Assembly: GCA_963769585.1 (NCBI GenBank)
Contig: CAVYMJ010000006.1
Span: 2,170,001 to 2,234,000 of the forward strand
DNA: 64,000 bases
DNA from: SSC3 sp963769585
GTDB taxonomy: Bacteria; Actinomycetota; Actinomycetes; Propionibacteriales; Nocardioidaceae
Direction of reading: 5' to 3'
Below are positions 33,422 to 42,836 of the stretch, one piece after another. Every line of letters starts with the position of its first letter. Position 1 is the first letter of the stretch. A model generated the notes under the pieces. That model did no database searches. It was not told the DNA's origin and worked only from the letters and a program-made list of their open reading frames with translations. The position numbers and the translations under genes are program-made.

Positions 33422-33579
33422 GCTGAGGGCTGCCGTCCGCTCATGCCGTGATCCGCGCGTCCTTCCGGGATGCGATCAGCAGGCGGAGCGTGCCCGCTGC
33501 CCGATCTTGCGCGGGGTGTTGGTTGCGGGTTCCTGCTTCGTACCCAGTGCGCTGGCCGGTACCTCGTCCTCGGACAGGC

Positions 33580-34056
33580 TCACTCCATGCCCTTGACCCG
33601 CCGGCCCAGGGCCACCGCAGCCTCCCGGCCGGCCTGGCGCTCAGCGAGAGCACGGCGCTTGTCGTAGGACTTCTTGCCCTTGCCGACCCCGATCTCGACC
33701 TTGGCGCGCCCGTCCTTGAAGTACATCGCGAGCGGCACCAGCGAGTAGCCACGCTCACGGACCTTGGTGTCGATCTTGGAGATCTCGGCGCGGTTGAGCA
33801 GCAGCTTGCGGACCCGCCGCGGCTCGTGGTTGGTCCACGTGCCCTCGGTGTAGACGGGGATGTGTACGCCGTGCAGGAAGACCTCGTTCCCGTGTACCTC
33901 TGCGAAACCGTCGACCAGGGAGGCGCGACCGGCCCGCAACGACTTCACCTCGGTGCCCACCAGGACCATACCGGCCTCGTAGGTCTCCTCGATGAGGTAG
34001 TCGTGGCGCGCCTTCTTGTTCTGCGCGATCATCTTGCGCCCCGTCTCCTTGACCAT
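33580..34056 (-). CDS. smpB: SsrA-binding protein
   Basis: A 158-residue protein. Key blocks are NKKARHDYLIEETYEAGMVLVGTEVKSLR, EVFLHGVHIPVY and HEPRRVRKLLLNR, with the basic C-terminal tail KGKKSYDKRRALAERQ that enters the mRNA channel. It binds tmRNA for trans-translation. It follows the M23 peptidase gene by 41 bases on the same strand and precedes ssrA, the usual actinobacterial order. Confidence 0.97.
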   Translation of the reverse strand: MVKETGRKMIAQNKKARHDYLIEETYEAGMVLVGTEVKSLRAGRASLVDGFAEVHGNEVFLHGVHIPVYTEGTWTNHEPRRVRKLLLNRAEISKIDTKVRERGYSLVPLAMYFKDGRAKVEIGVGKGKKSYDKRRALAERQAGREAAVALGRRVKGME

Positions 34057-34097
34057 CCGCCGATTCTCTCAGGCGGGGGCAACCGGGTTGTGCGCGG

Positions 34098-35355
34098 CTA
34101 CAGCCACTTCATCGGGTCGACGGCGCGGCCGTTCTCCAGGACCGAGAAGTGCAGGTGACAGCCGGTCGACCAGCCCGTGTTGCCGACGTACCCGATCGTC
34201 TGGCCCTTCTTGACGTGGTCGCCAGTGGAGACCTCGTACCCGGACATGTGGTTGTAGATCGTCGCGACTCCGACGCCGTACTTGACGCCGTGGTCGATGA
34301 TCAGCCGGTTTCCCCAGGCGTTCTGGTAGTACCTGGACAGCACCTTGCCGGACTGGGCCGCCTTGAGCGGTACGCCGCAGCCGGCCCCGATGTCGATGCC
34401 GTCGTGCAGTCGAGCGGTAGCCGTAGATCGGGTGGGTCCGCCAGCCGTACGGCGAGGTGACCCGGCCCGGTGCGGGCCAGGCCAGGAAGCCGTTCCCGGT
34501 GACCGGTCCGGTGTAGCCCGAGCCGTGCGAGGCCTGCTCGCGGATCAGCCGCTCGATCCGGTCGCGCTCGGCCTGGAGCTTGGCGAGCTGCTTGAGATCG
34601 AAGCGCTTGGCCTGCATCGCGGCACTGCGTGCCTGGGCGCGCAGGGAGACCATCTCGGCGACCTCGGCCTCGGCCTGCTGCGCCTGCGACTCGAGGGACT
34701 GCTTGCGGACCAGGTTCTCCGCGGCTGCCCGGCGCTGGGCCGCGACCTCGATCTTGGCGGCGTTGACGTCGCGCTGCTTGACGGTCAGCAGCACCTTGGT
34801 GGCCTCGAGCCGGTCCAGGATCACCGACTCCTTGTCCATCACGGTCTCGACGGCCTTCATCTGGCCGGTGAGCTGGGCCGGGTCCTGTGAGGTGAGCACG
34901 CTGGACAGGCCCATCAGGCTCGGGTTGCCCTGCTGGTAGTTGCTGACCACGATCCGGCGCAGCAGCAGGTTCTGGTCCGCGGCCTGCTCACGGCCCTGGA
35001 CGAGCGCGAGCCTCGCCCGGCCGAGCCGAGCCTTGGCGGCGTCCAGCTTGACCTGCATCTGCTGGTCCAGGATGCGTGCCGCGGTCAGCTCGGCGACGGT
35101 CTTGGCCAGGTAGACCCGCGCGGTCGCGAGGTCACGCTGGGACTGCAGCAGAGCGGCCGTGGCGGCTTGGAGGCGCTTGGACGACTCGTCCAGGTGGTCG
35201 TGAGTCTGCTTGATGGTCTTCTCGACCTTGTGCTTCTTGCTCTTGAGGTTCTCCGCGTGAGCGAGCGGGACCGCCACCGCAGTCAGCAGTAGGCCGCTGA
35301 GCGCCAGCGCGGCGATCGAGCGGCGACGGTTTTTCCGGGGGAAAGAACGGACCAC
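34098..35355 (-). pseudogene. M23 peptidase with coiled coil (EnvC/FtsX partner type), frameshifted
   Basis: A signal peptide (LLLTAVAVPLAHAEN) is followed by about 230 residues of coiled coil and a C-terminal M23 LytM domain. The domain starts LAWPAPGRVTSPYGWRTHPIYGYR, then one extra base near 34411-34416 shifts the frame. The correct reading continues as LHDGIDIGAGCGVPLKAA and ends GYVGNTGWSTGCHLHFSVLENGRAVDP, with zinc residues HxxxD and HxH. Such proteins are activated by FtsEX for septal wall cleavage. The break is either a mutation or a sequencing indel. Confidence 0.85.
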
Positions 35356-35455
35356 CGTTGCATGCCTAACGTGGGGAAGAGAACAGGCGGTTTCGACCGT
35401 AACGGACAGTGGCCCCATCGCGAGGCATTTCCGGCTCTTCCGTGCGTCGGGCGGG

Positions 35456-36382
35456 TCAGACCCGGAGGTACTTCCTGGTCAGCAGGAGCGTCGGCACCAG
35501 GGTCAGGAGCACCCCGCCCACGGCGATGTAGCCGATCGACTCCGCAGCGTCGACCCAGGTCACCCACGGGACGATATGGCTGTCGTCCAGGATCCGGTAG
35601 ATCACCACCCCCTCGAACGCGAGGATCGCCAGGCCCGCCAGGGCGACGCCGACGAAGGCAGCGAAGAGAGACTCCAGCAGGAAGGGCAGCTGGATGTACC
35701 AGTTCGAGGCGCCGACCAGCCGCATGATCCCGATCTCTCGCCGTCGGGCGAGCGCGGAGAGCCTGATCGTGGTGCCGACCTGGAGGATCGCCGCCAGGAC
35801 GAGCACCATCGCGACCCCGATCGCGCCGTACCGGAACCACGAGATCATCACGTAGAGCGGTTTCAGGACGTCGCGCAGGTCGCGCACGTCGCTGACCCCC
35901 TTGAGACCGAAGACCTCGCTCTCGACACCCTGGAACTTCTGCGGGTCCTTGAGCGTGACCCAGTACGACTCGGGGAAGTCGTCGGCTGTGACCGTGTCCA
36001 GCACGGCGTTCTGAGTCTGGGAGTCGTCGTGCTGGTAGAGGCTGCGGAACTTGTCGTAGGCCTGCTGGGCGGTCTCGAAGTGGAACGTCTTGACCTCGGG
36101 GTTGGTCTCCAGGACCTTCTGGACCTCGGCCTTCTGCTCATCAGTGGCTTTGCCGTCGATGCAGTTGCCGCTCGCGGTCGAGGAGACCGGGGTGCACATG
36201 AACACGGTGATCTGGAGCCGGTCGCCCCAGTAGTCCTCGGCCTTGTGGGCCTGCTTGCTGAGCAGGATGCCGAGGGCGACGAGCGTCAGCGACACGAAGA
36301 TGGTGGTGACCACCGCCACCGTCATCGAGATGTTGCGTCGCAGACCGCTCCCCAGCTCGGAGAACACGTAGGTGAACTGCAC
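35456..36382 (-). CDS. ftsX: Cell division protein FtsX
   Basis: A 308-residue membrane protein: one N-terminal helix, an extracellular domain of about 130 residues (residues 45-175, with a Cys pair in FMCTPVSSTASGNC), and three C-terminal helices. SALARRREIGIMRLVGASNWYIQLPFLLESL is the MacB/FtsX core. It transmits FtsE ATP cycles to an outer wall hydrolase, probably the adjacent M23 protein. It begins 18 bases after ftsE. Confidence 0.96.
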   Translation of the reverse strand: MQFTYVFSELGSGLRRNISMTVAVVTTIFVSLTLVALGILLSKQAHKAEDYWGDRLQITVFMCTPVSSTASGNCIDGKATDEQKAEVQKVLETNPEVKTFHFETAQQAYDKFRSLYQHDDSQTQNAVLDTVTADDFPESYWVTLKDPQKFQGVESEVFGLKGVSDVRDLRDVLKPLYVMISWFRYGAIGVAMVLVLAAILQVGTTIRLSALARRREIGIMRLVGASNWYIQLPFLLESLFAAFVGVALAGLAILAFEGVVIYRILDDSHIVPWVTWVDAAESIGYIAVGGVLLTLVPTLLLTRKYLRV

Positions 36383-36400
36383 GGAACCCTTCCCCGCCGA

Positions 36401-37090
36401 TCAGTGCTGGTAGCCGTACACGCCGCGCGACTGGTCGCGGACGATGTGGCCGCCGGAGAGCTCGATGACGCGCTTGCGCATCTGGTCGACGATCCCGGCG
36501 TCGTGGGTGGCCATCAGGACAGTGGTGCCGGTCCGGTTGATCCGGTCCAGGAGCTTCATGATCCCGACCGAGGTCTCCGGGTCGAGGTTTCCGGTCGGCT
36601 CGTCGGCGATCAGGATCATCGGCCGGTTCACGAAGGCTCGCGCAATCGCCACCCGCTGCTGCTCACCGCCGGAGAGCTCGTCGGGCATCCGTTCTCCCTT
36701 GCCCTCCAGCCCGACCAGCGCCAGCGTCTCGGGGACCACCTGCTTGATGTGGGTGCGCGGCTTGCCGATCACCTGGAGCGCGAACGCGACGTTCTCCGAG
36801 ACGGTCTTGTTGGGCAGCAGCCGGAAGTCCTGGAACACGGTGCCGATCTGGCGCCGGAGCGCGGGCACCTTCCACGACGCCAGTCGGTTGATCTCCTTGC
36901 CGGCTACATACACCTTGCCGCTGCTGGCCCGCCACTCCCGGAGCACCAGGCGAAGGAAGGTGGACTTACCGGAGCCGGACGAACCGACCAGGAAGACGAA
37001 CTCGCCCTTCTCGATCTCGACCCCCACCTTCTCCAGGGCAGCACGACTCTGCCCGGGGTAGGTCATCGAGACGTTCTCGAACTTGATCAA
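36401..37090 (-). CDS. ftsE: Cell division ATP-binding protein FtsE
   Basis: A 229-residue ABC ATPase. It has MIKFENVSMTYPGQSRAALEKVGVEI at the start, Walker A GSSGSGKST, Q-loop VFQDFRLLP, signature LSGGEQQRVAIARAFV and Walker B ILIADEPTGNLDPET. It forms the FtsEX complex at the septum with the next gene. The prfB gene lies upstream, separated by one plus-strand gene. Confidence 0.96.
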   Translation of the reverse strand: MIKFENVSMTYPGQSRAALEKVGVEIEKGEFVFLVGSSGSGKSTFLRLVLREWRASSGKVYVAGKEINRLASWKVPALRRQIGTVFQDFRLLPNKTVSENVAFALQVIGKPRTHIKQVVPETLALVGLEGKGERMPDELSGGEQQRVAIARAFVNRPMILIADEPTGNLDPETSVGIMKLLDRINRTGTTVLMATHDAGIVDQMRKRVIELSGGHIVRDQSRGVYGYQH

Positions 37091-37218
37091 GGATTCGGGC
37101 GGCCGGGCTCGGGGACAGGAGGTGGAACTCCGACCAACGTGGCGAGTCTAGGTGAGAGGTTTGGCCAGACAAGGCAGGGCCCGGCACCCGGTGTTTCGCC
37201 TCCCGTTAGGTTGCATCC

Positions 37219-37851
37219 ATGGCGCACCACTGGCACCGGTACGCCGTGGTGGCCGCTGTGGTCACTGCGGCGGTGCTCGTCGTCGGCGTTGCCAGGTCCC
37301 CGGTGACCAGCCCGCCGGTGCCCGAGCCCAGCAAACCGGCCGCGCTCCCCGACGTCCCCCTGTCCCAGGTGCGCCTGGCCGAGGTCGAGCCGGATCGCAG
37401 CGCCTTCTGCGCCGACATCTCCGACGAAAGTGTCATCGCAGCGGTGGGCGGGTCCGCGACAGCGACGGCGTACTCCCCCGGCGAACGTACGACGCTGGAG
37501 CCCGGCCTGGTCGACGTCACCCATGAGTTCGGCTGCGTCTTTGCGCGCGGGCAGGCCCAGGCTCGGGCCTGGGTCTTCGCCGCGCCGGTCACCGAGAAGG
37601 CCGCGCGGCGGATGGTCGACAAGGCCAAGGCCGCCAGGGGCTGCGCGGAGACGGGCGAACTGCGCTTCGGCGACCCCGGCGCGGTCCTGTCCTGTACCTC
37701 GAAGACCGAGCGGGTGGTGGGCGGCGTCGGGCGCATCGGCGACTCGTGGGTGCACTGCGACCTCAGCGCTCCGGCGAGCGAGGCCGACCCCGGGCTGGCG
37801 CAGCGCGCGCAGTGGTGGTGCGTCGCTGCCGTCTACGCGATGCGGCCCTAG
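37219..37851 (+). CDS. Membrane-anchored or secreted DUF3558-like protein
   Basis: A 210-residue protein. An N-terminal hydrophobic segment (residues 8-25) is followed by a Pro-rich linker and a domain with five cysteines (FCADIS, FGCVF, GCAE, SCTSK and HCDLS). This Cys spacing, with FGCVFARGQAQARAWVFA, resembles DUF3558-type extracellular proteins. Its last four bases overlap the convergent prfB stop. Function is unknown. Confidence 0.7.
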   Translation: MAHHWHRYAVVAAVVTAAVLVVGVARSPVTSPPVPEPSKPAALPDVPLSQVRLAEVEPDRSAFCADISDESVIAAVGGSATATAYSPGERTTLEPGLVDVTHEFGCVFARGQAQARAWVFAAPVTEKAARRMVDKAKAARGCAETGELRFGDPGAVLSCTSKTERVVGGVGRIGDSWVHCDLSAPASEADPGLAQRAQWWCVAAVYAMRP

Positions 37852-38966
37852 TTCGCGTCGGCCTTGTCGGCGCCCATCCGCCAGCGGATGCCGGCCTCGA
37901 GGAAGTCGTCGATCTCGCCGTCCAGAACCGCCTGCGGGTTGCCGGACTCGTGCTCGGTGCGCAGGTCCTTGACCATCTGGTACGGGTTCAGCACGTAGTT
38001 GCGCATCTGGTCGCCCCAGCTCGCCGCCACGTCGCCGCGCAGCACGTCCAGCTCGGCGCGCTCCTCGGCCTTCTTCAACGCGAGCAGCTTGGCCTTGAGG
38101 ATGACCATCGCAGAGGCCTTGTTCTGCAGCTGTGACTTCTCGTTCTGACAGGAGACGACCGTGCCGGTCGGGATGTGCGTCAGCCGCACCGCAGAGTCGG
38201 TCGTGTTGACGGACTGGCCCCCCGGACCGCTGGACCGGTAGACGTCGATCCGGATCTCGTCCTCGGGGATGTCGATCTCGTCGGTCTGCTCGAGCACCGG
38301 TACGACCTCGACCGCCGCGAAGCTGGTCTGCCGGCGGCCCTGGTTGTCGAACGGGCTGATCCGCACCAGCCGGTGGGTGCCGGCCTCGACCGACAGCGTG
38401 CCGTAGGCGTACGGCGCGTGCACCGCGAACGTCGCGGACTTCAGCCCGGCCTCCTCGGCGTAGGAGGTGTCGAAGACCTCGACGGGATACTTGTTGCGCT
38501 CGGCCCAGCGCGTGTACATCCGCATCAGCATCTCGGCGAAGTCGGCAGCGTCCACGCCGCCGGCGCCGGAGCGGATCGTGATCAGGGCCTCGCGGGCGTC
38601 GTACTCGCCGGAGAGCAGCGTCCGCACCTCGAGCGCCTCGACCGCCTTGCTGACTCGGGAGAGCTCACGTTCGGACTCGGCGAGCGAGTCGGCGTCGCCC
38701 TCCTCGCGGGCCATCTCCACCATCAGGCTGACGTCGTCGAGCCGGCCCTGCAGCCCGGTGAAGCGGTCCAGCTCTCCTTGCAGCAACGAGAGGCGCCCGG
38801 TGACCCGCTGCGCGTTCGCCTGGTCGTCCCACAGGTCCGGCGCGGCGACCTGCTCACTGAGCGACGCGATCTCCGTGCGCATGCTGTCGAGGTCGAGCAC
38901 CTGCTCGATGGTGTGCATCGTCGCCTGGAGCTGCTTGATCTGGGTTTCGAAGTCGGGGCCTGCCAC
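37848..38966 (-). CDS. prfB: Peptide chain release factor 2
   Basis: A 372-residue protein that ends translation at UGA and UAA. The GGQ motif is in SSGPGGQSVNTTDSAVRLTHIPTG, and the RF2 codon-recognition motif SPF is in RISPFDNQGRR. There is no in-frame UGA near codon 25, so the programmed frameshift known in other bacteria is absent. It lies upstream of ftsE on the same strand. Confidence 0.97.
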   Translation of the reverse strand: MAGPDFETQIKQLQATMHTIEQVLDLDSMRTEIASLSEQVAAPDLWDDQANAQRVTGRLSLLQGELDRFTGLQGRLDDVSLMVEMAREEGDADSLAESERELSRVSKAVEALEVRTLLSGEYDAREALITIRSGAGGVDAADFAEMLMRMYTRWAERNKYPVEVFDTSYAEEAGLKSATFAVHAPYAYGTLSVEAGTHRLVRISPFDNQGRRQTSFAAVEVVPVLEQTDEIDIPEDEIRIDVYRSSGPGGQSVNTTDSAVRLTHIPTGTVVSCQNEKSQLQNKASAMVILKAKLLALKKAEERAELDVLRGDVAASWGDQMRNYVLNPYQMVKDLRTEHESGNPQAVLDGEIDDFLEAGIRWRMGADKADAN

Positions 38967-39040
38967 GAGTCGAAGGTTACTCGCTGGGCCAGGCGGGCCG
39001 GCCGGCCGGACTCCACCCGGCCGGCCCAGCCCTGCGACGC

Positions 39041-39331
39041 CTACAGCGTCTGCTGGATGACGGTCTCCATGAGCTGCGGTCCCGTCGTCGTGACGAGCTG
39101 ACTCTTGGACTGCGGAGTCGCATGGATGCGCTTGAGCTGGATGCTGAACGCAGTCGCGTCCTCCACGGAGTCGAACTCGAGGTCGACGGTGATCTTGTTC
39201 GGGTCTTCGACGTAGCGCGAGAGCCGGTACGAGCGCACGTTGTTGTCTGCACGGAACCGCTCGAACTTGTTGAACGCGGCCGTCCAGGTGTCGAAGTCGC
39301 GGACGGTGTTCTCGATGTGCAATGTGGCCAT
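39041..39331 (-). CDS. Small ABM-like protein of unknown function
   Basis: A 96-residue protein with AAGGAGGCAGTC before the ATG. MATLHIENTVRDFDTWTAAFNKFERFRADNNVRSYRLSRYVEDPN and EFDSVEDATAFSIQLKRI fit a ferredoxin-like dimeric alpha+beta barrel, as in antibiotic-biosynthesis monooxygenase-like proteins. It is divergent from a LuxR regulator across an 85-base gap with an inverted repeat, so the regulator likely controls it. Confidence 0.7.
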   Translation of the reverse strand: MATLHIENTVRDFDTWTAAFNKFERFRADNNVRSYRLSRYVEDPNKITVDLEFDSVEDATAFSIQLKRIHATPQSKSQLVTTTGPQLMETVIQQTL

Positions 39332-39384
39332 GACTGCCTCCTTGTAGGTGACCTCAAGCCTCGGCTGCGGCGGCGCTACGTCGT

Positions 39385-39403
39385 ATCCCCGATCTTGGGG
39401 GAT
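39385..39403. promoter_or_regulatory. Inverted repeat between the ABM-like and LuxR genes
   Basis: ATCCCC and GGGGAT are separated by seven bases. It lies 14 bases before the LuxR GTG, so it may be that regulator's binding site or part of its promoter. Confidence 0.4.
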
Positions 39404-39416
39404 TCCCTAGGGTGGA

Positions 39417-40439
39417 GTGGTGGACCTGCTGCTGCGCATCGAGAATGTCTGCCGCTCCCCGGTGTCCGCCAGGGAGCTACGGGAGCGGCTGCTCGCCCTG
39501 GTGCGTTCCGCGGTCCCGTTCGACGCGCACGTCTTCGCGATGACCGACCCGGTGACGATGGTCGGCAGCTCGCCCCATGCCGACGTACCGATGCTGCCGT
39601 GGTCCCGGCTCCCCGAGCTGATCCGCTGGCGGTACCTGACCCGTACCAACCGCATCGACAGCCTGCTCGGCACCCCCGCCACCTCGTTGCTGACCTCGTC
39701 GGCCCCGCCGTCCCGCTCACTCGTGTGGACCCACGTCCAGCGCGAGCTCGGGGTCGTCGACACCGCTGCGGTGGCCTTCGGTGATCGGTACGGCGCCTGG
39801 GGGTACCTGGAGCTCTGGCGAACCGCGGCACCGTTCACCCGCGCCGAGCTCGGTGTGCTCACCGCGCTGGCCCCGGTGGTGACCCAGGGGCTGCGCCAAG
39901 CCGTCTCGCGGACCTTCGTCGACCCCGACGAGCAGCTGCTGCCGCTGGGAGCGGCGGTGGTCCTGTTGGGGCCGGACCTCGCGGTGCACAGCCAGACCGA
40001 ACCGGCCGCAGCGACCCTGCTGCAACTGCTGCCGCCCGACGAGCCGATGGCCCCGATCCCGGCGGCGGCGTACAACCTCGGGGCGGCGCTGATCGCGCAG
40101 GAGCAGGGCGTGCCGCTCGGTCCACCCTGGGCGCGGGTCCACCTCGGTGGCAGCCGCTGGGTGACCGTGAGGGCCTCGCGGATCGGTGAGCAGATCGCGG
40201 TCTCGATCGAGCCCTCGACGTCCGCCGAGCGCACCGACCTCTTCGCCCGCGCGTTCGGCCTCTCCGCCCGAGAGTCGGAGATCCTCAGCCTGGTGTGCGT
40301 CGGCCTGGACTCCAAGGAGATCGCCGCCCGGCTCGTGCTCTCCGACCACACCGTCAATGACCACGTGAAGGCCGTCCTGGCCAAGACCGGCGCTCGGACC
40401 AGGCAGGTGCTCCTCTCCCGGGCACTGGGTGCCGGCTAG
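39417..40439 (+). CDS. LuxR-family transcriptional regulator
   Basis: A 340-residue protein. The C-terminal HTH reads LSARESEILSLVCVGLDSKEIAARLVLSDHTVNDHVKAVLAKTG. The N-terminal roughly 250 residues resemble a GAF-like sensory domain with VPFDAHVFAMTDP near the start. Start is GTG 39417 or GTG 39420, close to a TAGGGT -10-like element, so the message may be leaderless. It is divergent from the ABM-like gene. Confidence 0.82.
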   Translation: MVDLLLRIENVCRSPVSARELRERLLALVRSAVPFDAHVFAMTDPVTMVGSSPHADVPMLPWSRLPELIRWRYLTRTNRIDSLLGTPATSLLTSSAPPSRSLVWTHVQRELGVVDTAAVAFGDRYGAWGYLELWRTAAPFTRAELGVLTALAPVVTQGLRQAVSRTFVDPDEQLLPLGAAVVLLGPDLAVHSQTEPAAATLLQLLPPDEPMAPIPAAAYNLGAALIAQEQGVPLGPPWARVHLGGSRWVTVRASRIGEQIAVSIEPSTSAERTDLFARAFGLSARESEILSLVCVGLDSKEIAARLVLSDHTVNDHVKAVLAKTGARTRQVLLSRALGAG

Positions 40440-40582
40440 ACGATGACCTCAACTCATCGGGTGTAGACCACCACGCCGGACAGGTACCCGCCCTGCTCGA
40501 CGGATTCATCGCAGAACTCCTCAGCGCGCAGTCCGAAGTGACTGCGGCGCGACCCCGAGCAGCACGAGTCTGCGCTGAACCG

Positions 40583-41287
40583 CTAGGACACGTACAGCGT
40601 GGACTTCGCCGCCCTCGCGTCCGGCTTGATGTTCGCGAACATGCTCCGCGCGTTCCACCGAGCGAAGGCGCGCACCAGCCAGGACGGTCCCTCGAGGCGG
40701 ATGAGCGAGTCGCGAACCGCCTGGGCCCAGGTGAGCTGCCCGGCATGCCACTTGACGAACGCCTCCGCGTCGGCGGTGACGTAGAGGTCCTCATCGAGAC
40801 CCGGGTACGTCTTGCAGATCTCGGTCTCGCGCCGCTCGATCAGCAGCCAGTACCGCTCATGAGGTCGGTAACCGGTGAAGTCGAACCGGATCACGACGCG
40901 GTGTTCAGGGAGCCGGTCCCGGCGCAGCGCGTTGCACATCGACCAGAGCGCTACGTACGGATCGAGGTTCTGGGGTGCGATCTCGAGCCAACGGGCACCC
41001 CACTCCCCCAGCGCGACGCAGACGTCGAAGAGGTCGTGGCCCGAGGCCGTGAGCTGATAGTGGCGACCCCGACCCTGGGCCTTTGGCGCTGACTCGACGA
41101 TGCCGAACCGCTCAAGCTGCTTGAGCCGTTGCGCGAGCAGGGTGCGGGAGAGCCCCGGTGCGCCCGCGAGGATCTCCCCGAAGGTCTCGCAGCCCAGATG
41201 CAGGTTCCGGATGATCAGCGGGGTCCAGCGCTCGGCGAAGAGCTCAGCGCCCCGTGCGATCGGACAGTACTGTCCGTAGGTCCTCAT
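40583..41287 (-). CDS. HxlR-family regulator with extended C-terminal domain
   Basis: A 234-residue protein. The N-terminal HTH is YCPIARGAELFAERWTPLIIRNLHLGCETFGEIL, then LSRTLLAQRLKQLERFGIV. The last 100 residues (VVIRFDFTGYRPHERYWLLIE, then AEAFVKWHAGQLTWAQAVRD) look like an SCP2/sterol-carrier-like domain. It is divergent from an FAD-linked oxidase gene, with two tandem palindromes in the gap, so it probably represses that gene and itself. Confidence 0.87.
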   Translation of the reverse strand: MRTYGQYCPIARGAELFAERWTPLIIRNLHLGCETFGEILAGAPGLSRTLLAQRLKQLERFGIVESAPKAQGRGRHYQLTASGHDLFDVCVALGEWGARWLEIAPQNLDPYVALWSMCNALRRDRLPEHRVVIRFDFTGYRPHERYWLLIERRETEICKTYPGLDEDLYVTADAEAFVKWHAGQLTWAQAVRDSLIRLEGPSWLVRAFARWNARSMFANIKPDARAAKSTLYVS

Positions 41288-41319
41288 GACTCCAGTGTCT
41301 GACTCGGCACGACGCTCGT

Positions 41320-41361
41320 GAAGTCCAGAATCCTTACTTCCAAGTCCAGTTACCTGACTTC
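41320..41361. promoter_or_regulatory. Two tandem HxlR operator palindromes
   Basis: Two 21-bp units lie head to tail, at 41320-41340 and 41341-41361. Both hold AAGTCCAG near the left and ACTTC at the right, and each unit is an imperfect palindrome (AAGT with ACTT). The shared 21-bp period puts them on one face of the helix. Confidence 0.65.
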
Positions 41362-41412
41362 TGCACAGCGCCCACCGGTGCTGCGATGAACTCGTCCAGC
41401 AGAGGAGGAGCG

Positions 41413-42804
41413 ATGACCCTGACGACGCCCCGGATCCCCGGGTTCCGGGGCGACCTGATCACCCCGGACCACGACGAGTACGACCGCGCCCGAGCGGTCT
41501 GGAACGGCTCGGTGAACCGTCGACCGAGGCTGGTCGCTCGCTGCGCTGACACCGACGACGTAGCCGCGGCAGTCCGCTTCGCCCGCCGCGAGGACCTCGA
41601 GCTGGCCGTGCGAGGAGGGGGCCACAACGTGGCTGGGACGGCGGTGTGCGACGACGGCATCGTGATCGACCTCTCGTCCATGCGCCAGGTGCGCGTCGAT
41701 GCGGACCGGCGCGTCGCCCAGGTCCAAGGTGGTGCGCTGTGGCGTGACGTGGATCGTGCGACCCAGGCACACGGACTGGCCACCACTGGCGGCATCGTGG
41801 GTCACACCGGCGTCGGCGGTGTCGCCTTGGGAGGAGGGATCGGCTGGCTCATGCGCAAGCACGGCTTGACCACTGACAACCTCCTGGCTGCCGAGGTGGT
41901 GACCGCCGATGGCGAGATCATCGAGGCTTCCCTCAGCGATAACCCCGACCTGTTCTGGGCGCTACGAGGCGGAGGAGGGAACTTCGGCGTCGTCGCCTCG
42001 TTCCGTTTCGCGTTGCACCGGGTCGGGCCCACCGTGATGGCCGGACCGATCTTCTGGGCCGCCGAGGACACCACCGAGGTTCTCCGCTTCTACCGCGACT
42101 TCGCCGCGGACGCCCCCGACGAGCTCGGGAACATCGTCCGCCTGGGAACGATCCCGCCCCTGCCCGCGATCGATGAGGAACTGCACTTCCGGCCGGCGAT
42201 CGCCGTGGCCAGCTGCTACGCCGGAGCCGTCGAGGACGGCCAGCGCGTCCTGCGTGCGCTTCGCGACTTCGGGAGCCCCCTGGTGGACCTGGTCGGGCCC
42301 ACGTACTACGCAGATCACCAGTGTGGAATCGACGACACGGTCCCGCACGGCTGGCACTACTACTGGAAGGCAACCGACCTGACGGGACTGTCCGACGGGG
42401 TCATCGACGTCATCGCCGAGCACGCCTACCGTGCCACGTCACCGCGTTCCTACGCGGCTGTCTTCCACCTGGGCGGCGCTGTCGCGCGCGTCCCACACGA
42501 TGCCACGGCGTTCTCCGACCGCAGCGCGGAGCACAACATCGTCGTCGACGCGGCCTGGCTTCCGGAGCAGGATGAGGCGATAGCCGCTGACGAAACGGCA
42601 TGGGCGCGGAGGTTCGTCGATGCTCTCCGCCCCTACAGCACCGGCGTGTACGTGAACTTCCTCGATGCCGACGACGGCCCCGACCGGGTTCGCGACGCCT
42701 ATCCCCCAGACATCTATGCCAGGCTGGCCGCGGTCAAGGCCACGTACGACCCCGCGAACGTGTTCCATATCAACAAGAACATCCAGCCGCGCCCCGCCGG
42801 CTAG
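41413..42804 (+). CDS. FAD-linked oxidoreductase (BBE/PCMH-type)
   Basis: A 463-residue enzyme with GGAGGAG before the ATG. RGGGHNVAG carries His71, the residue that binds FAD covalently in this family; VGHTGVGGVALGGGIGWLMRKHGLT is the flavin-binding loop, and the C-terminal BBE motif is YDPANVFHINKNI. Such oxidases act on sugars, alkaloids or polyketides. It is divergent from an HxlR regulator. Its stop codon falls inside one copy of a 38-bp repeat. Confidence 0.9.
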   Translation: MTLTTPRIPGFRGDLITPDHDEYDRARAVWNGSVNRRPRLVARCADTDDVAAAVRFARREDLELAVRGGGHNVAGTAVCDDGIVIDLSSMRQVRVDADRRVAQVQGGALWRDVDRATQAHGLATTGGIVGHTGVGGVALGGGIGWLMRKHGLTTDNLLAAEVVTADGEIIEASLSDNPDLFWALRGGGGNFGVVASFRFALHRVGPTVMAGPIFWAAEDTTEVLRFYRDFAADAPDELGNIVRLGTIPPLPAIDEELHFRPAIAVASCYAGAVEDGQRVLRALRDFGSPLVDLVGPTYYADHQCGIDDTVPHGWHYYWKATDLTGLSDGVIDVIAEHAYRATSPRSYAAVFHLGGAVARVPHDATAFSDRSAEHNIVVDAAWLPEQDEAIAADETAWARRFVDALRPYSTGVYVNFLDADDGPDRVRDAYPPDIYARLAAVKATYDPANVFHINKNIQPRPAG

Positions 42805-42836
42805 TCCCGCACCACGACGTACGCCGCGGCCTCGCC
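42799..42836. repeat. 38-bp direct repeat, copy 1
   Basis: Identical at 36 of 38 positions to 43598-43635, in the same orientation. Copy 2 is the natural 3' end of the TadG-like gene. Copy 1 overlaps the FAD-oxidase stop codon and keeps the minus-strand reading GEAAAYVVVRD-stop. Confidence 0.85.

Noticed and set aside
35576..37306. A 576-codon open frame on the plus strand
   Set aside because: It mirrors ftsX and ftsE, which are certain on the minus strand. The translation is Asp/His/Leu-rich and has no known motif.
37848..38966. Programmed +1 frameshift in prfB
   Set aside because: The frame is continuous through codon 25 with no in-frame UGA, so no recoding is needed.
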